Part shown: piece after piece, positions 8,549 to 17,331 of the stretch
Numbering within the stretch: the first letter of the stretch is position 1
Layout: each line of letters starts with the position of its first letter
DNA from: Halonotius pteroides
Lineage (GTDB): Archaea; Halobacteriota; Halobacteria; Halobacteriales; Haloferacaceae
Assembly: GCF_003605635.1 (NCBI RefSeq)
Contig: NZ_QMDW01000003.1
Location: forward strand, 124,001-188,000
Length of the DNA: 64,000 bases
Direction of reading: 5' to 3'
Program-made: the position numbers and the translations under genes
The notes under the pieces: generated by a model
Databases searched by the model: none
What the model saw: the letters and a program-made list of their open reading frames with translations, nothing else
Told to the model about the DNA's origin: nothing

Positions 8549-9541
8549 TCAGTCAGCGTCGGCATCAACCGCGTCGGCGCGCGGGATCGTCACGTCGCTG
8601 AGGTCGGCTTCGATCTGCTCGCGTTGGTCGGCGAAGGTTCCAGGCAGAATCAGTTCCTCGCCCAACGCATCAAGTGGTTCGTCGCTGGTGTACCCCGGCC
8701 CGCTGGTGGCGAGCTCGAACAACACCCCATTTGGCTCACGGAAATACACCGATCGGAACCAGTGGCGGTCGATCTGCTGGGTCGGACGAACGCTGTGGGC
8801 GGAGACAGCCTGTCGCATCGCCGTTTGATCCGCGTCGCTTGGCGTCTGGAAGGCGACATGGTGGACGGTGCCGTGGCCCTGCCGTGCGCCCTCAACCGTT
8901 GGTAATACGTCGACGTACTGGCCGACGGTACCGGCTGCCTCGAAGCGCGTGCGCTCATCGCCCGGCGTATCGCCCGGTGATTCTTCGGTGCCGGTTGCTT
9001 TGAGGCCCATCGTCCGCAGCACCTCTTCTGTTTGATGCGGATCGGCCAGCCACAGCGTCACCGAGTGGAACCCGCGGATCGCGGCCGTCTCGGGAACAAA
9101 TTCGGTCCACGGGACTGTGGGGTCGTCCGCTGGGATCTCGACGGCGACGAGTTCGACCGGGAGCCCGTCTGGATCGTAAAACGGCAGGACGGTCTCGCCG
9201 AACCGCTCGATGCGATCCTCGTAGTCGACACCGTAGTCGTCGAACCGGTCTTCCCAGAACTCAAGACTACCCTCGGGCACGCGGAAGGCGGTGCGGGAGA
9301 CCTGACCGGAGCCGACCTTGCCCTGGCGGAGATTCTCCCACGGGAAGAAGGTCATACTGGTGCCGGGGGTGCCCTCGGCGTCGGCGAAAAAGAAATGATA
9401 GGTGCTGGGGTCGTCCTGATTAACTGACCGCTTGACGAGGCGGAGGCCCAGCGTTTCGACCCAGAAATCGATGTTCTGTTGGGGGTCGCCCGCGATGCAG
9501 GTCACGTGGTGAATGCCGGGTGTCGATGGTGCGTCTGCCAT
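8549..9541 (-). CDS. VOC-family ring-cleaving dioxygenase
   Basis: A two-module vicinal oxygen chelate protein of about 330 residues, similar to LinE/PcpA-type ring-cleaving dioxygenases. The first module begins GIHHVTCIAGD (metal His), the second GFHSVTLWLADP (metal His), and the later strand VLFELATSG supplies the metal Glu. Such enzymes open hydroquinone or catechol rings with Fe(II), but many haloarchaeal members are uncharacterised and could act on other substrates. ATG at 9,541 (MADAPSTPG) is preferred; another ATG sits two codons upstream at 9,547. No aromatic-degradation genes are nearby. Confidence 0.85.
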   Translation of the reverse strand: MADAPSTPGIHHVTCIAGDPQQNIDFWVETLGLRLVKRSVNQDDPSTYHFFFADAEGTPGTSMTFFPWENLRQGKVGSGQVSRTAFRVPEGSLEFWEDRFDDYGVDYEDRIERFGETVLPFYDPDGLPVELVAVEIPADDPTVPWTEFVPETAAIRGFHSVTLWLADPHQTEEVLRTMGLKATGTEESPGDTPGDERTRFEAAGTVGQYVDVLPTVEGARQGHGTVHHVAFQTPSDADQTAMRQAVSAHSVRPTQQIDRHWFRSVYFREPNGVLFELATSGPGYTSDEPLDALGEELILPGTFADQREQIEADLSDVTIPRADAVDADAD

Positions 9542-9645
9542 TATCATGTGTAAGTGCTGGGGGTACTTGACTTCGCGCTGACACGGGGGTTACCGGATTG
9601 AGCGCTGTTCGAGTGTTTATCCAACATTCCGGCCTGATTGCCGGG

Positions 9646-9882
9646 ATGCGTGCTGGCCGAGAAATTCGGCTGATCGAGGAAGACGACGAGTGGTGGTCTG
9701 CTATCGATGAGGAGGCGAGAGTGGCGAGCCAAGGGCCAACTCGGCAGGAGCCCCTCGAAAATCTTGATGAGGTGACTGAACTGACCGTTGAGGCCCGAAG
9801 CGACGAGACGGCCGCGCTCGAACCCGACGCGCCGTGGTTCCCCCGAACTGCTTCCTATGAACGTCACCATTATCCAAGGTGA
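9646..9882 (+). CDS. HicB-like antitoxin fragment overlapping a macro-domain gene
   Basis: The frame carries REIRLIEEDDEWWSAID followed by VASQGPTRQEPLENLDE, which matches the N-terminal half of small HicB-type antitoxins of haloarchaea. After LDE the sequence no longer resembles HicB, and the last eight or so codons overlap the start of the macro-domain gene in another frame. No HicA toxin is found nearby. I therefore read it as a degenerate or truncated HicB relative, possibly still expressed. The start at 9,646 is chosen because it immediately precedes the conserved GREIRL block; an alternative lies at 9,598. Confidence 0.5.
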   Translation: MRAGREIRLIEEDDEWWSAIDEEARVASQGPTRQEPLENLDEVTELTVEARSDETAALEPDAPWFPRTASYERHHYPR

Positions 9883-10360
9883 TGCCGCCCAGCAGGCTGA
9901 CGCGCTTGTCAACGCGGCGGGAACGAGCCACAAAATGGGCAGCGGCGTCGCCAGCGTGCTCCGCCGCGGTGCGGGCGGCGACAGCAACGCCGAAGTGATG
10001 GCGAACGGGCCGGTCGATCCCGGCGAGGTCGTCGCTACCGACGCCTACGATATTGATGCCGAATACGTGATCTACGCGGCGGCGATGCCGCACGACGGCG
10101 ACAGGCAGGCGACGACGGAGAGTATTCGGAATGCGACGCGGAATACCTTGGAGAAAGCAGACGAATTAGGGTGTGAGTCGGTTGTGTTTCCAGTTCTCGG
10201 TACTGGCGTCGCCGGCTTCGATTTCGAGCGCGGCGCGGAACTGATCTGTTCGGTGATTGCTGACTACGAGTCGTCGACGCTGACTGATGTGCGTGTGATC
10301 GCCTATTCGGATTCGGAGTACGAGTCGTTGCAGTCGGTTGCTGATACGATTCAGGACTAG
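9857..10360 (+). CDS. Macro domain protein (ADP-ribose binding or hydrolysis)
   Basis: A 167-residue stand-alone macro domain. The hallmark ALVNAAG loop (residues about 16-22) is followed by the glycine loop MGSGVASVLRRGAG; a second loop, VLGTGVAGF, lines the distal ribose site near residue 115. Proteins of this type bind or hydrolyse ADP-ribose, O-acetyl-ADP-ribose or related adducts, and some serve as antitoxins that reverse ADP-ribosylation. The start at 9,857 gives the usual MNVTIIQGD beginning; an upstream in-frame ATG at 9,788 would add 23 atypical residues. It overlaps the HicB-like fragment by 26 bp. Confidence 0.88.
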   Translation: MNVTIIQGDAAQQADALVNAAGTSHKMGSGVASVLRRGAGGDSNAEVMANGPVDPGEVVATDAYDIDAEYVIYAAAMPHDGDRQATTESIRNATRNTLEKADELGCESVVFPVLGTGVAGFDFERGAELICSVIADYESSTLTDVRVIAYSDSEYESLQSVADTIQD

Positions 10361-10400
10361 CCGATTTGGGAAGTGTCGTTGGCGACTGCCATAACAGATA

Positions 10401-10570
10401 GAAAGCCCTCGACGCTATCGACCGCCGAAAGACTCGCTCCGCTCGTCTTTCGAGGTTCTGCTCGCTTCGCTCGCAGAACTCCCGCGGCTCGCTGCGCGCT
10501 TCGTCACTCGCTTCGCTCGTTCCTGCAGTGCTTGCGTCGCCGGGGTTCGTCGATAGCGTCTCGCCCTTTC
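10401..10570. repeat. Palindrome-rich mobile-looking repeat element (~170 bp)
   Basis: The element is bounded by GACGCTATCGAC (10,411-10,422) and its exact reverse complement GTCGATAGCGTC (10,549-10,560), with GAAAG (10,401) and CTTTC (ending about 10,570) outside these. Between them are several short perfect hairpins of the type GCTCGCTTCGCTCGC, each a pair of CTCGC/GCGAG-like arms. It sits in a 351-bp gap between the macro-domain gene and the cold-shock gene. The architecture suggests a non-autonomous miniature inverted-repeat or REP-like element common in haloarchaeal intergenic DNA. No coding capacity is seen. Confidence 0.55.
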
Positions 10571-10711
10571 AGTCCGCCAGGGCTGTGGCTGCGGGGCTTG
10601 TCGTATACATCTGGTTGTTGAGTGTCTCGTATGATCGCGGCTGTCAAGCGAGTCGACTCAGCGGTTGAAAAGAACGAAAATTGCAGTATCGCCGTGAGGC
10701 GAGGACTGTAG

Positions 10712-10906
10712 TTAGTTGCGAACGACGTTCGTCGCGCGCGGGCCTTTCGGGGACTGTTCGATATCGAAGTCGATCTCCTCGCCTTCTGTGAGATCCTCGC
10801 CGCCGACATCCTCCATGTGGAAGAACACGTCGTCGTCAGCATCGTCCGTCTCGATAAATCCGTAGCCGCCAGTGTCGTTGAAGAAATCAACTTTTCCGTG
10901 TGCCAT
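10712..10906 (-). CDS. cspA: Cold-shock domain protein
   Basis: A 64-residue cold-shock (OB-fold) protein. Both nucleic-acid motifs are present: GGYGFIE (RNP1-like, residues about 12-18) and DVFFHME (RNP2-like, about 25-31). The highly acidic surface is normal for a halophile. It would bind single-stranded RNA or DNA and act as an RNA chaperone in the cytoplasm. The start at 10,906 (MAHGKVDFF) matches the family; an upstream codon at 10,915 adds only MIA. A TATA-like GGTTATAGCC lies about 26-34 nt upstream, consistent with a leaderless mRNA. Confidence 0.93.
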   Translation of the reverse strand: MAHGKVDFFNDTGGYGFIETDDADDDVFFHMEDVGGEDLTEGEEIDFDIEQSPKGPRATNVVRN

Positions 10907-10948
10907 TGCAATCAAACGTATAGGTCACCGGGCTATAACCCTTGCGAG

Positions 10949-10976
10949 GGTCGTGGTACCACGACCGCCGCGGCGG
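10949..10976. promoter_or_regulatory. Perfect palindromes between cspA and proS promoters
   Basis: An 18-bp perfect palindrome GGTCGTGGTACCACGACC (10,949-10,966) is directly followed, with 2 bp shared, by a 12-bp palindrome CCGCCGCGGCGG (10,965-10,976). They lie just upstream of the TATA/BRE region of cspA (minus strand), and about 100 bp before proS on the plus strand. The symmetry and location suit a dimeric DNA-binding regulator of cspA. This is inference. Confidence 0.4.
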
Positions 10977-11075
10977 CTACCATGACTCGGCTTCGACGTA
11001 TTCTGCGGTTCTTACGCCTGTCGCGGCCGCGGACAACACACTGCGTTTATTTGTCCCGGTTGCGGAGTGCCAGCA

Positions 11076-12539
11076 ATGAGTAGCGAGCAAGATCTCGGGA
11101 TCACCGAGAGCAAACAGCACAACACGGGCGAGTGGTACGCTGAGGTCGTTAAAAAGGCCGGCCTCGTTAACTACGGCCCCGACGGGATGAGCGGCTTCAT
11201 TGTCACACGCCCGCGCGGCTACGCCCTCTGGGAGGCGATCCAATCGGAACTTGATAGCAAGTTCAAGGCCACCGGCGTCCAGAACGCCTACTTCCCGATG
11301 TTCATCCCCGAGAGCTATCTCGAACGGGAGAAAGACATCGTGGAGGGCTTCGACCCCGAAGTGGCGTGGGTTACCCACGGCGGCCACGACGAACTTGAGG
11401 AGCGACTCGCCGTCCGCCCGACCAGCGAATCGATCATCGCGCCCTATCTGGCCCAGTGGGTGCGGAGCCACCGCGACCTCCCGCTGCGGGTCAACCAGTG
11501 GGGTTCGGTTGTTCGCTGGGAAGCAACGGAGACAAAACCGTTTTTCAGAACGAAAGAATTCCTCTGGCAGGAGGGCCATACGGCCCACGAAACCCACGAC
11601 AAGGCGTGGGACGAAACGATGACCCGCCTCGATCAGTATGCTGACCTCTACGAGGATCTGCTGGCGATCCCTGTGCTGAAAGGACAAAAGCCGGATCACG
11701 ACAAGTTCCCCGGGGCGCATAAGACGACGACCGTCGAAGCCCTGATGCCGGACGGCAAATCGGTACAGGCAGGCACGAGTCACCACCTCGGCACCTCCTT
11801 CGCCGAGGCGTTTGACATCACCTTTTCCAATAAAGACGAGGAAACCCAGCCCGCCCACACGACCTCGTGGGGGCTCTCGTGGCGCGCACTCGGCGCGCTC
11901 ATCATGACCCATTCCGACGATCAAGGGCTCGTCCTCCCGCCGACGATCGCGCCCGAACAGGTCGTCATCGTCCCGATCTGGCAGGAGGACACAAAAGGCG
12001 ATGTGCTCGACTACGCCGATGAGGTCGCCAACGACCTCGCCGACAGCGGCGTCCGTGTCGAACTCGACGATCGCGACGAGCGGAATCCCGGCTTCAAATT
12101 CAACGAGTGGGAGCTGAAGGGCGTTCCTATCCGGATTGAGATCGGCCCCCACGAGGTCGAGGACGGCGAGGTGACGATCATCCACCGCCCCGACGGCGAG
12201 TCGATCACCGCTGACCGCGACAATATCGATGCGACGATTCAGGACCACTTCGATGGGGTGTACGCGAAGCTCTATGCGGCTGCTGAAGAAAACCTCGACG
12301 ACAGTGTCCGCGAAGCCGACTCCCGCGAGGAGATTCTCGGGACGCTTGGTCGACACGGTGGTTATGTGAAAGCCCCGTGGTGTGGCGACGAGGAGTGTGA
12401 GGAGCCGATCAAGGAACCGCTGGCCGCCGAGATCGTCATGTGTCCCTTCGACGACGAGGAGACGGTCGGTGACGACGAGACGTGTGCGATCTGTGGCGAC
12501 GACGCCACCCAAACCGCCTACTTCGCGAAGAACTACTGA
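11076..12539 (+). CDS. proS: Proline--tRNA ligase
   Basis: A 487-residue archaeal/eukaryotic-type prolyl-tRNA synthetase, which charges tRNA-Pro with proline. Class II signatures are seen: the motif 2 region FFRTKEFLWQEGHTAH, the TSHHLG loop, and the anticodon-binding domain followed by the zinc-like C-terminal domain with Cys pairs (CGDEEC and CPFD...CAICGD). The bacterial editing insertion is absent, as expected. The start at 11,076 (MSSEQDLGITES) is chosen over 11,067; a TATA-like TTTATTT lies 24-30 nt upstream. Single gene, divergent from cspA. Confidence 0.96.
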   Translation: MSSEQDLGITESKQHNTGEWYAEVVKKAGLVNYGPDGMSGFIVTRPRGYALWEAIQSELDSKFKATGVQNAYFPMFIPESYLEREKDIVEGFDPEVAWVTHGGHDELEERLAVRPTSESIIAPYLAQWVRSHRDLPLRVNQWGSVVRWEATETKPFFRTKEFLWQEGHTAHETHDKAWDETMTRLDQYADLYEDLLAIPVLKGQKPDHDKFPGAHKTTTVEALMPDGKSVQAGTSHHLGTSFAEAFDITFSNKDEETQPAHTTSWGLSWRALGALIMTHSDDQGLVLPPTIAPEQVVIVPIWQEDTKGDVLDYADEVANDLADSGVRVELDDRDERNPGFKFNEWELKGVPIRIEIGPHEVEDGEVTIIHRPDGESITADRDNIDATIQDHFDGVYAKLYAAAEENLDDSVREADSREEILGTLGRHGGYVKAPWCGDEECEEPIKEPLAAEIVMCPFDDEETVGDDETCAICGDDATQTAYFAKNY

Positions 12540-12669
12540 CCGAACGGCGCGAGCGTCGACCGATAGGTTCTCGCTGACCGCTGTTTCGGAGTTGACGATT
12601 GCTTCGCTTTTGTTCCAACTCTGGATGCGTTCTTGGCCCAGATCGTACATGATCGTTAAGCCTGATTAC

Positions 12670-12730
12670 GCCTGATCGTTTCAGGCTGCTAACTATCAAT
12701 TCTTAATATCTCCTAATATGGGAATTAGGA
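12670..12730. promoter_or_regulatory. Two inverted repeats upstream of gltB
   Basis: A 6-bp hairpin GCCTGA/TCAGGC (12,670-12,686) and a 7-bp perfect inverted repeat TCCTAAT-N6-ATTAGGA (12,711-12,730) lie in the AT-rich gap before gltB. The second ends 53 bp before the preferred start, about 25 bp upstream of the TTTAGTTAAG element that could serve as TATA box. A regulator of nitrogen assimilation binding there is plausible but unproven; the first could instead be part of the proS terminator. Confidence 0.4.
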
Positions 12731-12783
12731 ACCCTTATTTTCGCATCAGCAGGCATTTAGTTAAGCGATTGCTCAACTCATGT

Positions 12784-15700
12784 ATGGCTAATCATCACAG
12801 TGAGTCGCATGCGCAAACAGACGATGCGCATGGTGAACCCGTCGGGCTCGCCGATCCGACCGATACCAAATCAAATTGCGGCGTTGGCGCGGTCGTCGAT
12901 CTTGACGGCGGTGCCTCACACGATGTCGTCGCCGACGGCATCGAACTACTCTGCAATCTCGAACACCGCGGCACGACCGGTGCCGAAGAGGGAACCGGCG
13001 ACGGGGCCGGCATCATGATTCAACGCCCCGACGCATTTTTTGCGGCGGTCGTCGGCGACCTCCCGGACACATACGCCGTCGGCTCAGTGTTCATGCCACA
13101 GGACGAGACGGTTCGAGACCGGCTTATCGAGCGCTTCGAATCGACCCTCGCCGACTACGATCTCGAGGCGTTCCACTGGCGGGATGTCCCAACGGACAAC
13201 AGCGACCTCGGCCAGACCGCACTCGACTCCGAACCTGATGTATGGCAGGTCTTTGTGACCCCCTCCGAGTCGATGGCCGACGACGCCTTCGACCGTGGGC
13301 TATTCCTTGCTCGCCGCGACCTCGAAGCGGCCGCTGAGGAGATCGACGGCGCGGGTCGGTTCTACGTCTGTTCGCTCCACCGCAAAACGCTGGTCTACAA
13401 GGGACTGCTGAAAGGCGAACAGCTCGCCGGCTACTACCCCGATCTGGAGGACGAACGCCTGCAGACAACGCTGACGCTCGTCCATGCGCGGTTCTCGACG
13501 AACACCCTCGGCGCGTGGCATCTCGCCCACCCCTACCGGCGGATCATCCACAACGGCGAGATCAACACGATCCGCGGCAACATCAACTGGATGCGGGCCC
13601 GTGAATCCCAACTCGAACACGAGGATTTCGGCGACGACATGGAGACGCTCAAACCCGTCACCGAGGCCGGCCAGTCCGACACCGCCAGTGTCGACAACGC
13701 CATCGAGCTGTTGATGCATTCCGATCGTGACCTGCCGCACATCCTCCGCATGCTGATCCCGGAGGCCCACGAGAACGATGCTTCGATGGATCCTGATCGA
13801 CAGGATTTCTACGATTATCACGCCAGCCTCGTCGAGCCGTGGGATGGCCCCGCGCTCGTCGCGGCGACCGACGGCGACAAGATCGCCGCCGTGCTCGACC
13901 GCAACGGACTGCGGCCCTGCCGGTACGACATCACCGAGGACAACCAGCTCATCGCCGCCAGCGAGGTCGGCGCGATCGAGACCGACCCAAGTGAGATCCG
14001 CGAGCGCGGCCGTCTCCAGCCGGGCCAGATCTTTGTTGCCGACCCCGAGGAAGGCGAGGTCATCCCCGACGCCGAGGTTTTCGACGAGCTTACCGACGAC
14101 AAATACGGCGAGTGGGTCGATGAACACCAACAAGATCTTTCAGACATTGCCGGTGACACCCTCGAACCCCACGGCGATGTCGACTCCCTTCGCGCCCAGC
14201 AGGCCGCTTTCGGCTATACGGAGGATCAACTGACACACCTCTTAGAGCCGATGGCCGACCAAGGGAAAGATCCCGTTGGCTCGATGGGTGACGACACACC
14301 CCTGTCAGTCCTTGGCGAGTTCAATCGGCCGCTGTTTACCTACTTCAAACAGCTGTTCGCCCAGGTGTCGAACCCGCCGATCGACTACATCCGCGAGGAG
14401 TTGGTGACGAGCCTCCAGTCGCGGCTCGGCAAACAGCGAAACCTGATGACCGAGTCGCCGGAACACGCCCACCAGCTCGTTGTTGATTCACCTGTTCTCT
14501 CCGACGAGAAGATGGCGACGATCAAGAACCTTGACCGCGGCGCGGAGGGCTTCGAGTCGGCGACGCTGGACATGACCTACGACCCCGAGACTGATCTCGA
14601 AGCCGCAATCGAGCGGCTCCGGGGTGACGCCCGCGCTGCCATCGACAACGGCGCGGACATCATCGTGCTCTCGGATCGCGGCACCAACGAGGAGCGGATC
14701 CCAATCCCAAGTCTGCTTGCGACCGGTGGCGTCCACCACGATCTCGTTCGCCACGGGCTCCGAACCGATGTCGGGCTTGTGGTTGAGTCCGGCGACCCAC
14801 GCGAGGTACACCACCTCGCAACACTGGTCGGCTATGGGGCAGGAGCAGTCAACCCATATCTTGCCTACCAGACGATCTCCGATCTGTGCGCCGGCCCCGA
14901 CGGTGCCGACGAAGCAGAAGCTATCGAAGGATACATTCACGCCCTTGAACACGGTCTGCTGAAGATCATGGCGAAGATGGGGATCTCAACGGTCGAATCC
15001 TATCAGGGGGCCCAGATCTTCGAGGCCGTCGGCCTCAGCTCCGATCTCATCGCTGAATACTTCGAGGGCACCGAGATCCGGACGGAAGGGATCGGTCTCG
15101 ACGTGATCGAAGACGACGTTCGGACGCGACACGCTGTTGGCTTTGGCTCCGATCCCGAGCTGGAAACGCAGGGCGAGTACGAACACCGCTCTTCGGGGAT
15201 CTACCACCAGTGGAACCCGGAGACGGTCGGTACGCTCCAACAGGCTGTCCGCAGCGGCGACTACGATCGCTACGGCGAATTTGCCGAGCTGATCAACAAT
15301 CAAAACGAGAACCTCCAAACGCTTCGCGGGCTCTTGGAGTTTGACTCCGATCGTGACCCTGTCGACATCGACGCGGTACAGCCGGTTCACGAGATCGTCG
15401 AACGGTTTGCGACGGCCTCGATGAGCCTTGGATCACTGTCACCCGAAGCCCACGAAAACAACGCGATTGCGATGAACCGTATCGGCGGCAGTGCCGGAAC
15501 AGGGGAGGGTGGTGAACCACCCGAGCGGTTCGACACGGAGAAGGAGTGCGACATCAAGCAGGTTGCCTCCGGCCGGTTCGGCGTCACCTCACATTACCTC
15601 TCGTCGGCCGAGGAGATCCAGATCAAGATGGCACAGGGATCGAAACCCGGCGAAGGGGGTCACCTGCCCGGAAAGAAGGTCAACGAGATGATCGCCCACG

Positions 15701-17331
15701 TTCGGTTCTCGACGCCGGGTGTCGGCCTCATCTCGCCGCCGCCGCTACACGACATCTACTCGATCGAGGATCTCAAACAGCTGATCCACGATCTCAAGGC
15801 CGCGAACCCGGATGCGGATATCAACGTCAAACTTGTCTCCGAGGCCGGTATCGGGACGATCGCGGCCGGCGTTGCCAAGGCCAACGGAGACACGGTTCAC
15901 ATCTCCGGCGACTCCGGCGGTACCGGTGCGTCACCGAAAACATCGATCAAAAACGCCGGGCTGCCGTGGGAGCTTGGGGTTGCAGAAGCCAATCAGATGC
16001 TGTGTGCAACCGGGCTTCGCGACCGGATCAAGATCTCAACTGACGGCGGGATGAAAACCGGCCGCGATGTGGCGATCGCCGCGTTGCTCGGTGCAGAGGA
16101 GTACGTTTTCGGCACCGCCTCGCTTGTCACCTCCGGCTGTGTGATGGCCCGACAGTGTCACGCCAACACCTGCCCGGTCGGTGTCGCAACCCAAGATGAG
16201 GATCTTAGAGAACGGTTCCCCGGCGAGCCACAACACGTCATCAACTACATGACGTTCATGGCTCAGGAGCTTCGAGAGATCATGGCCGAACTCGGCTTCA
16301 CGTCGCTCGACGAGATGGTCGGTCGACCGGAACTCCTCAGCCAACGCGACACTGACCACGAGAAGGCCAAACATCTCGATCTCTCGACGGTCATCGCGCC
16401 GACAGCTGGTGATCAGCGACGCAAGACCCGCGAACAGCAACACACCGACATCGAGGAGCAACTCGACTGGGAGCTCATTGAGGAAGCCGAGCCGGCCCTC
16501 GAATCCGGTCAGCCGATCACCCTCGACAAGGAGATCTCCAACGTTGACCGCGCGGTCGGCGCGACGCTCTCCCATGCGATTTCGACGGAGTACGGCGGTG
16601 CAGGACTGGCCGACGATACGATCACCATCGACTTCGATGGGATCGCCGGCCAGAGCTTCGGTGCCTTCCTCGCCGACGGCGTGACGATGCAGCTCACCGG
16701 TGCGGCCAACGACTACCTCGGCAAGGGGCTCTCTGGCGGGAAACTCGCCGTCGAGACCCCACCGACAGCAGCCTACGACGCCGACGAAAACATCCTTATC
16801 GGCAATGTCGCCCTCTATGGGGCGACCCAGGGTGAGGCCTACATCAACGGCGTCGCTGGCGAGCGATTCGGCGTGCGCAACTCCGGTGTGAAAGCCGTCG
16901 TTGAGGGCGTCGGCGACCACGGCTGTGAGTATATGACCGGCGGTGTCGTCGCCGTATTGGGCGAGACGGGTCGTAACTTCGCCGCCGGGATGTCCGGCGG
17001 CGTCGCCTACGTCTACGACCCCGACGGCGAGTTCGAATCCAAGCTCAATCCGGAGATGGTGACGCTCTCCGAGGAGCTGACACAGAAAGACGAGCGCATG
17101 TTGACCCGGCTGGTCGAAAACCACGCCGAGTACACCGACAGCGAGCGCGCCGCTGAGCTACTCGATGATTGGGCCGCTGAACTCAGCAACTTCGTCCGCG
17201 TCTTCCCCGAGGCCTACCGCAACGCAATCGAGACCAAGGGTGGCGACGATGTCCGCGAGGAGCTGCCGGAGACGCCGGCCACCGCGGCCGCTGCCGGGCC
17301 TGATACCGGGGCTGTCTCAAGCGACGACTAA
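12784..17331 (+). CDS. gltB: Glutamate synthase large subunit
   Basis: At 1,515 residues this is a full-length GOGAT alpha subunit, which makes two glutamates from glutamine and 2-oxoglutarate. It has the class II amidotransferase domain with nucleophile Cys32 (CGVGAV), exposed in relatives by removal of a propeptide, then the central and FMN-binding domains. The 3Fe-4S motif CVMARQCHANTCPVG follows, and the glycine-rich beta-helix GXGXG domain lies at the C-terminus (GNVALYGAT, GGVVAVLG). The start at 12,784 leaves a 31-residue propeptide; an upstream ATG at 12,718 is less likely. No GltD small subunit is adjacent, so the electron donor may be ferredoxin or a distant subunit. Confidence 0.95.
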   Translation: MANHHSESHAQTDDAHGEPVGLADPTDTKSNCGVGAVVDLDGGASHDVVADGIELLCNLEHRGTTGAEEGTGDGAGIMIQRPDAFFAAVVGDLPDTYAVGSVFMPQDETVRDRLIERFESTLADYDLEAFHWRDVPTDNSDLGQTALDSEPDVWQVFVTPSESMADDAFDRGLFLARRDLEAAAEEIDGAGRFYVCSLHRKTLVYKGLLKGEQLAGYYPDLEDERLQTTLTLVHARFSTNTLGAWHLAHPYRRIIHNGEINTIRGNINWMRARESQLEHEDFGDDMETLKPVTEAGQSDTASVDNAIELLMHSDRDLPHILRMLIPEAHENDASMDPDRQDFYDYHASLVEPWDGPALVAATDGDKIAAVLDRNGLRPCRYDITEDNQLIAASEVGAIETDPSEIRERGRLQPGQIFVADPEEGEVIPDAEVFDELTDDKYGEWVDEHQQDLSDIAGDTLEPHGDVDSLRAQQAAFGYTEDQLTHLLEPMADQGKDPVGSMGDDTPLSVLGEFNRPLFTYFKQLFAQVSNPPIDYIREELVTSLQSRLGKQRNLMTESPEHAHQLVVDSPVLSDEKMATIKNLDRGAEGFESATLDMTYDPETDLEAAIERLRGDARAAIDNGADIIVLSDRGTNEERIPIPSLLATGGVHHDLVRHGLRTDVGLVVESGDPREVHHLATLVGYGAGAVNPYLAYQTISDLCAGPDGADEAEAIEGYIHALEHGLLKIMAKMGISTVESYQGAQIFEAVGLSSDLIAEYFEGTEIRTEGIGLDVIEDDVRTRHAVGFGSDPELETQGEYEHRSSGIYHQWNPETVGTLQQAVRSGDYDRYGEFAELINNQNENLQTLRGLLEFDSDRDPVDIDAVQPVHEIVERFATASMSLGSLSPEAHENNAIAMNRIGGSAGTGEGGEPPERFDTEKECDIKQVASGRFGVTSHYLSSAEEIQIKMAQGSKPGEGGHLPGKKVNEMIAHVRFSTPGVGLISPPPLHDIYSIEDLKQLIHDLKAANPDADINVKLVSEAGIGTIAAGVAKANGDTVHISGDSGGTGASPKTSIKNAGLPWELGVAEANQMLCATGLRDRIKISTDGGMKTGRDVAIAALLGAEEYVFGTASLVTSGCVMARQCHANTCPVGVATQDEDLRERFPGEPQHVINYMTFMAQELREIMAELGFTSLDEMVGRPELLSQRDTDHEKAKHLDLSTVIAPTAGDQRRKTREQQHTDIEEQLDWELIEEAEPALESGQPITLDKEISNVDRAVGATLSHAISTEYGGAGLADDTITIDFDGIAGQSFGAFLADGVTMQLTGAANDYLGKGLSGGKLAVETPPTAAYDADENILIGNVALYGATQGEAYINGVAGERFGVRNSGVKAVVEGVGDHGCEYMTGGVVAVLGETGRNFAAGMSGGVAYVYDPDGEFESKLNPEMVTLSEELTQKDERMLTRLVENHAEYTDSERAAELLDDWAAELSNFVRVFPEAYRNAIETKGGDDVREELPETPATAAAAGPDTGAVSSDD

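Noticed and set aside
9598-10360. Complete HicAB toxin-antitoxin module
   Set aside because: No HicA-like toxin lies on either side and the HicB part is truncated after LDE.
10977-12650. 557-aa open frame on the minus strand
   Set aside because: It is antisense to proS; its composition is a mirror of the real gene (GC-rich haloarchaeal DNA often leaves the opposite strand open).
12718-12783. Longer N-terminus for gltB
   Set aside because: The extra 22 residues overlap the inverted repeat and promoter region and are unlike GltB propeptides; ATG at 12,784 is better.
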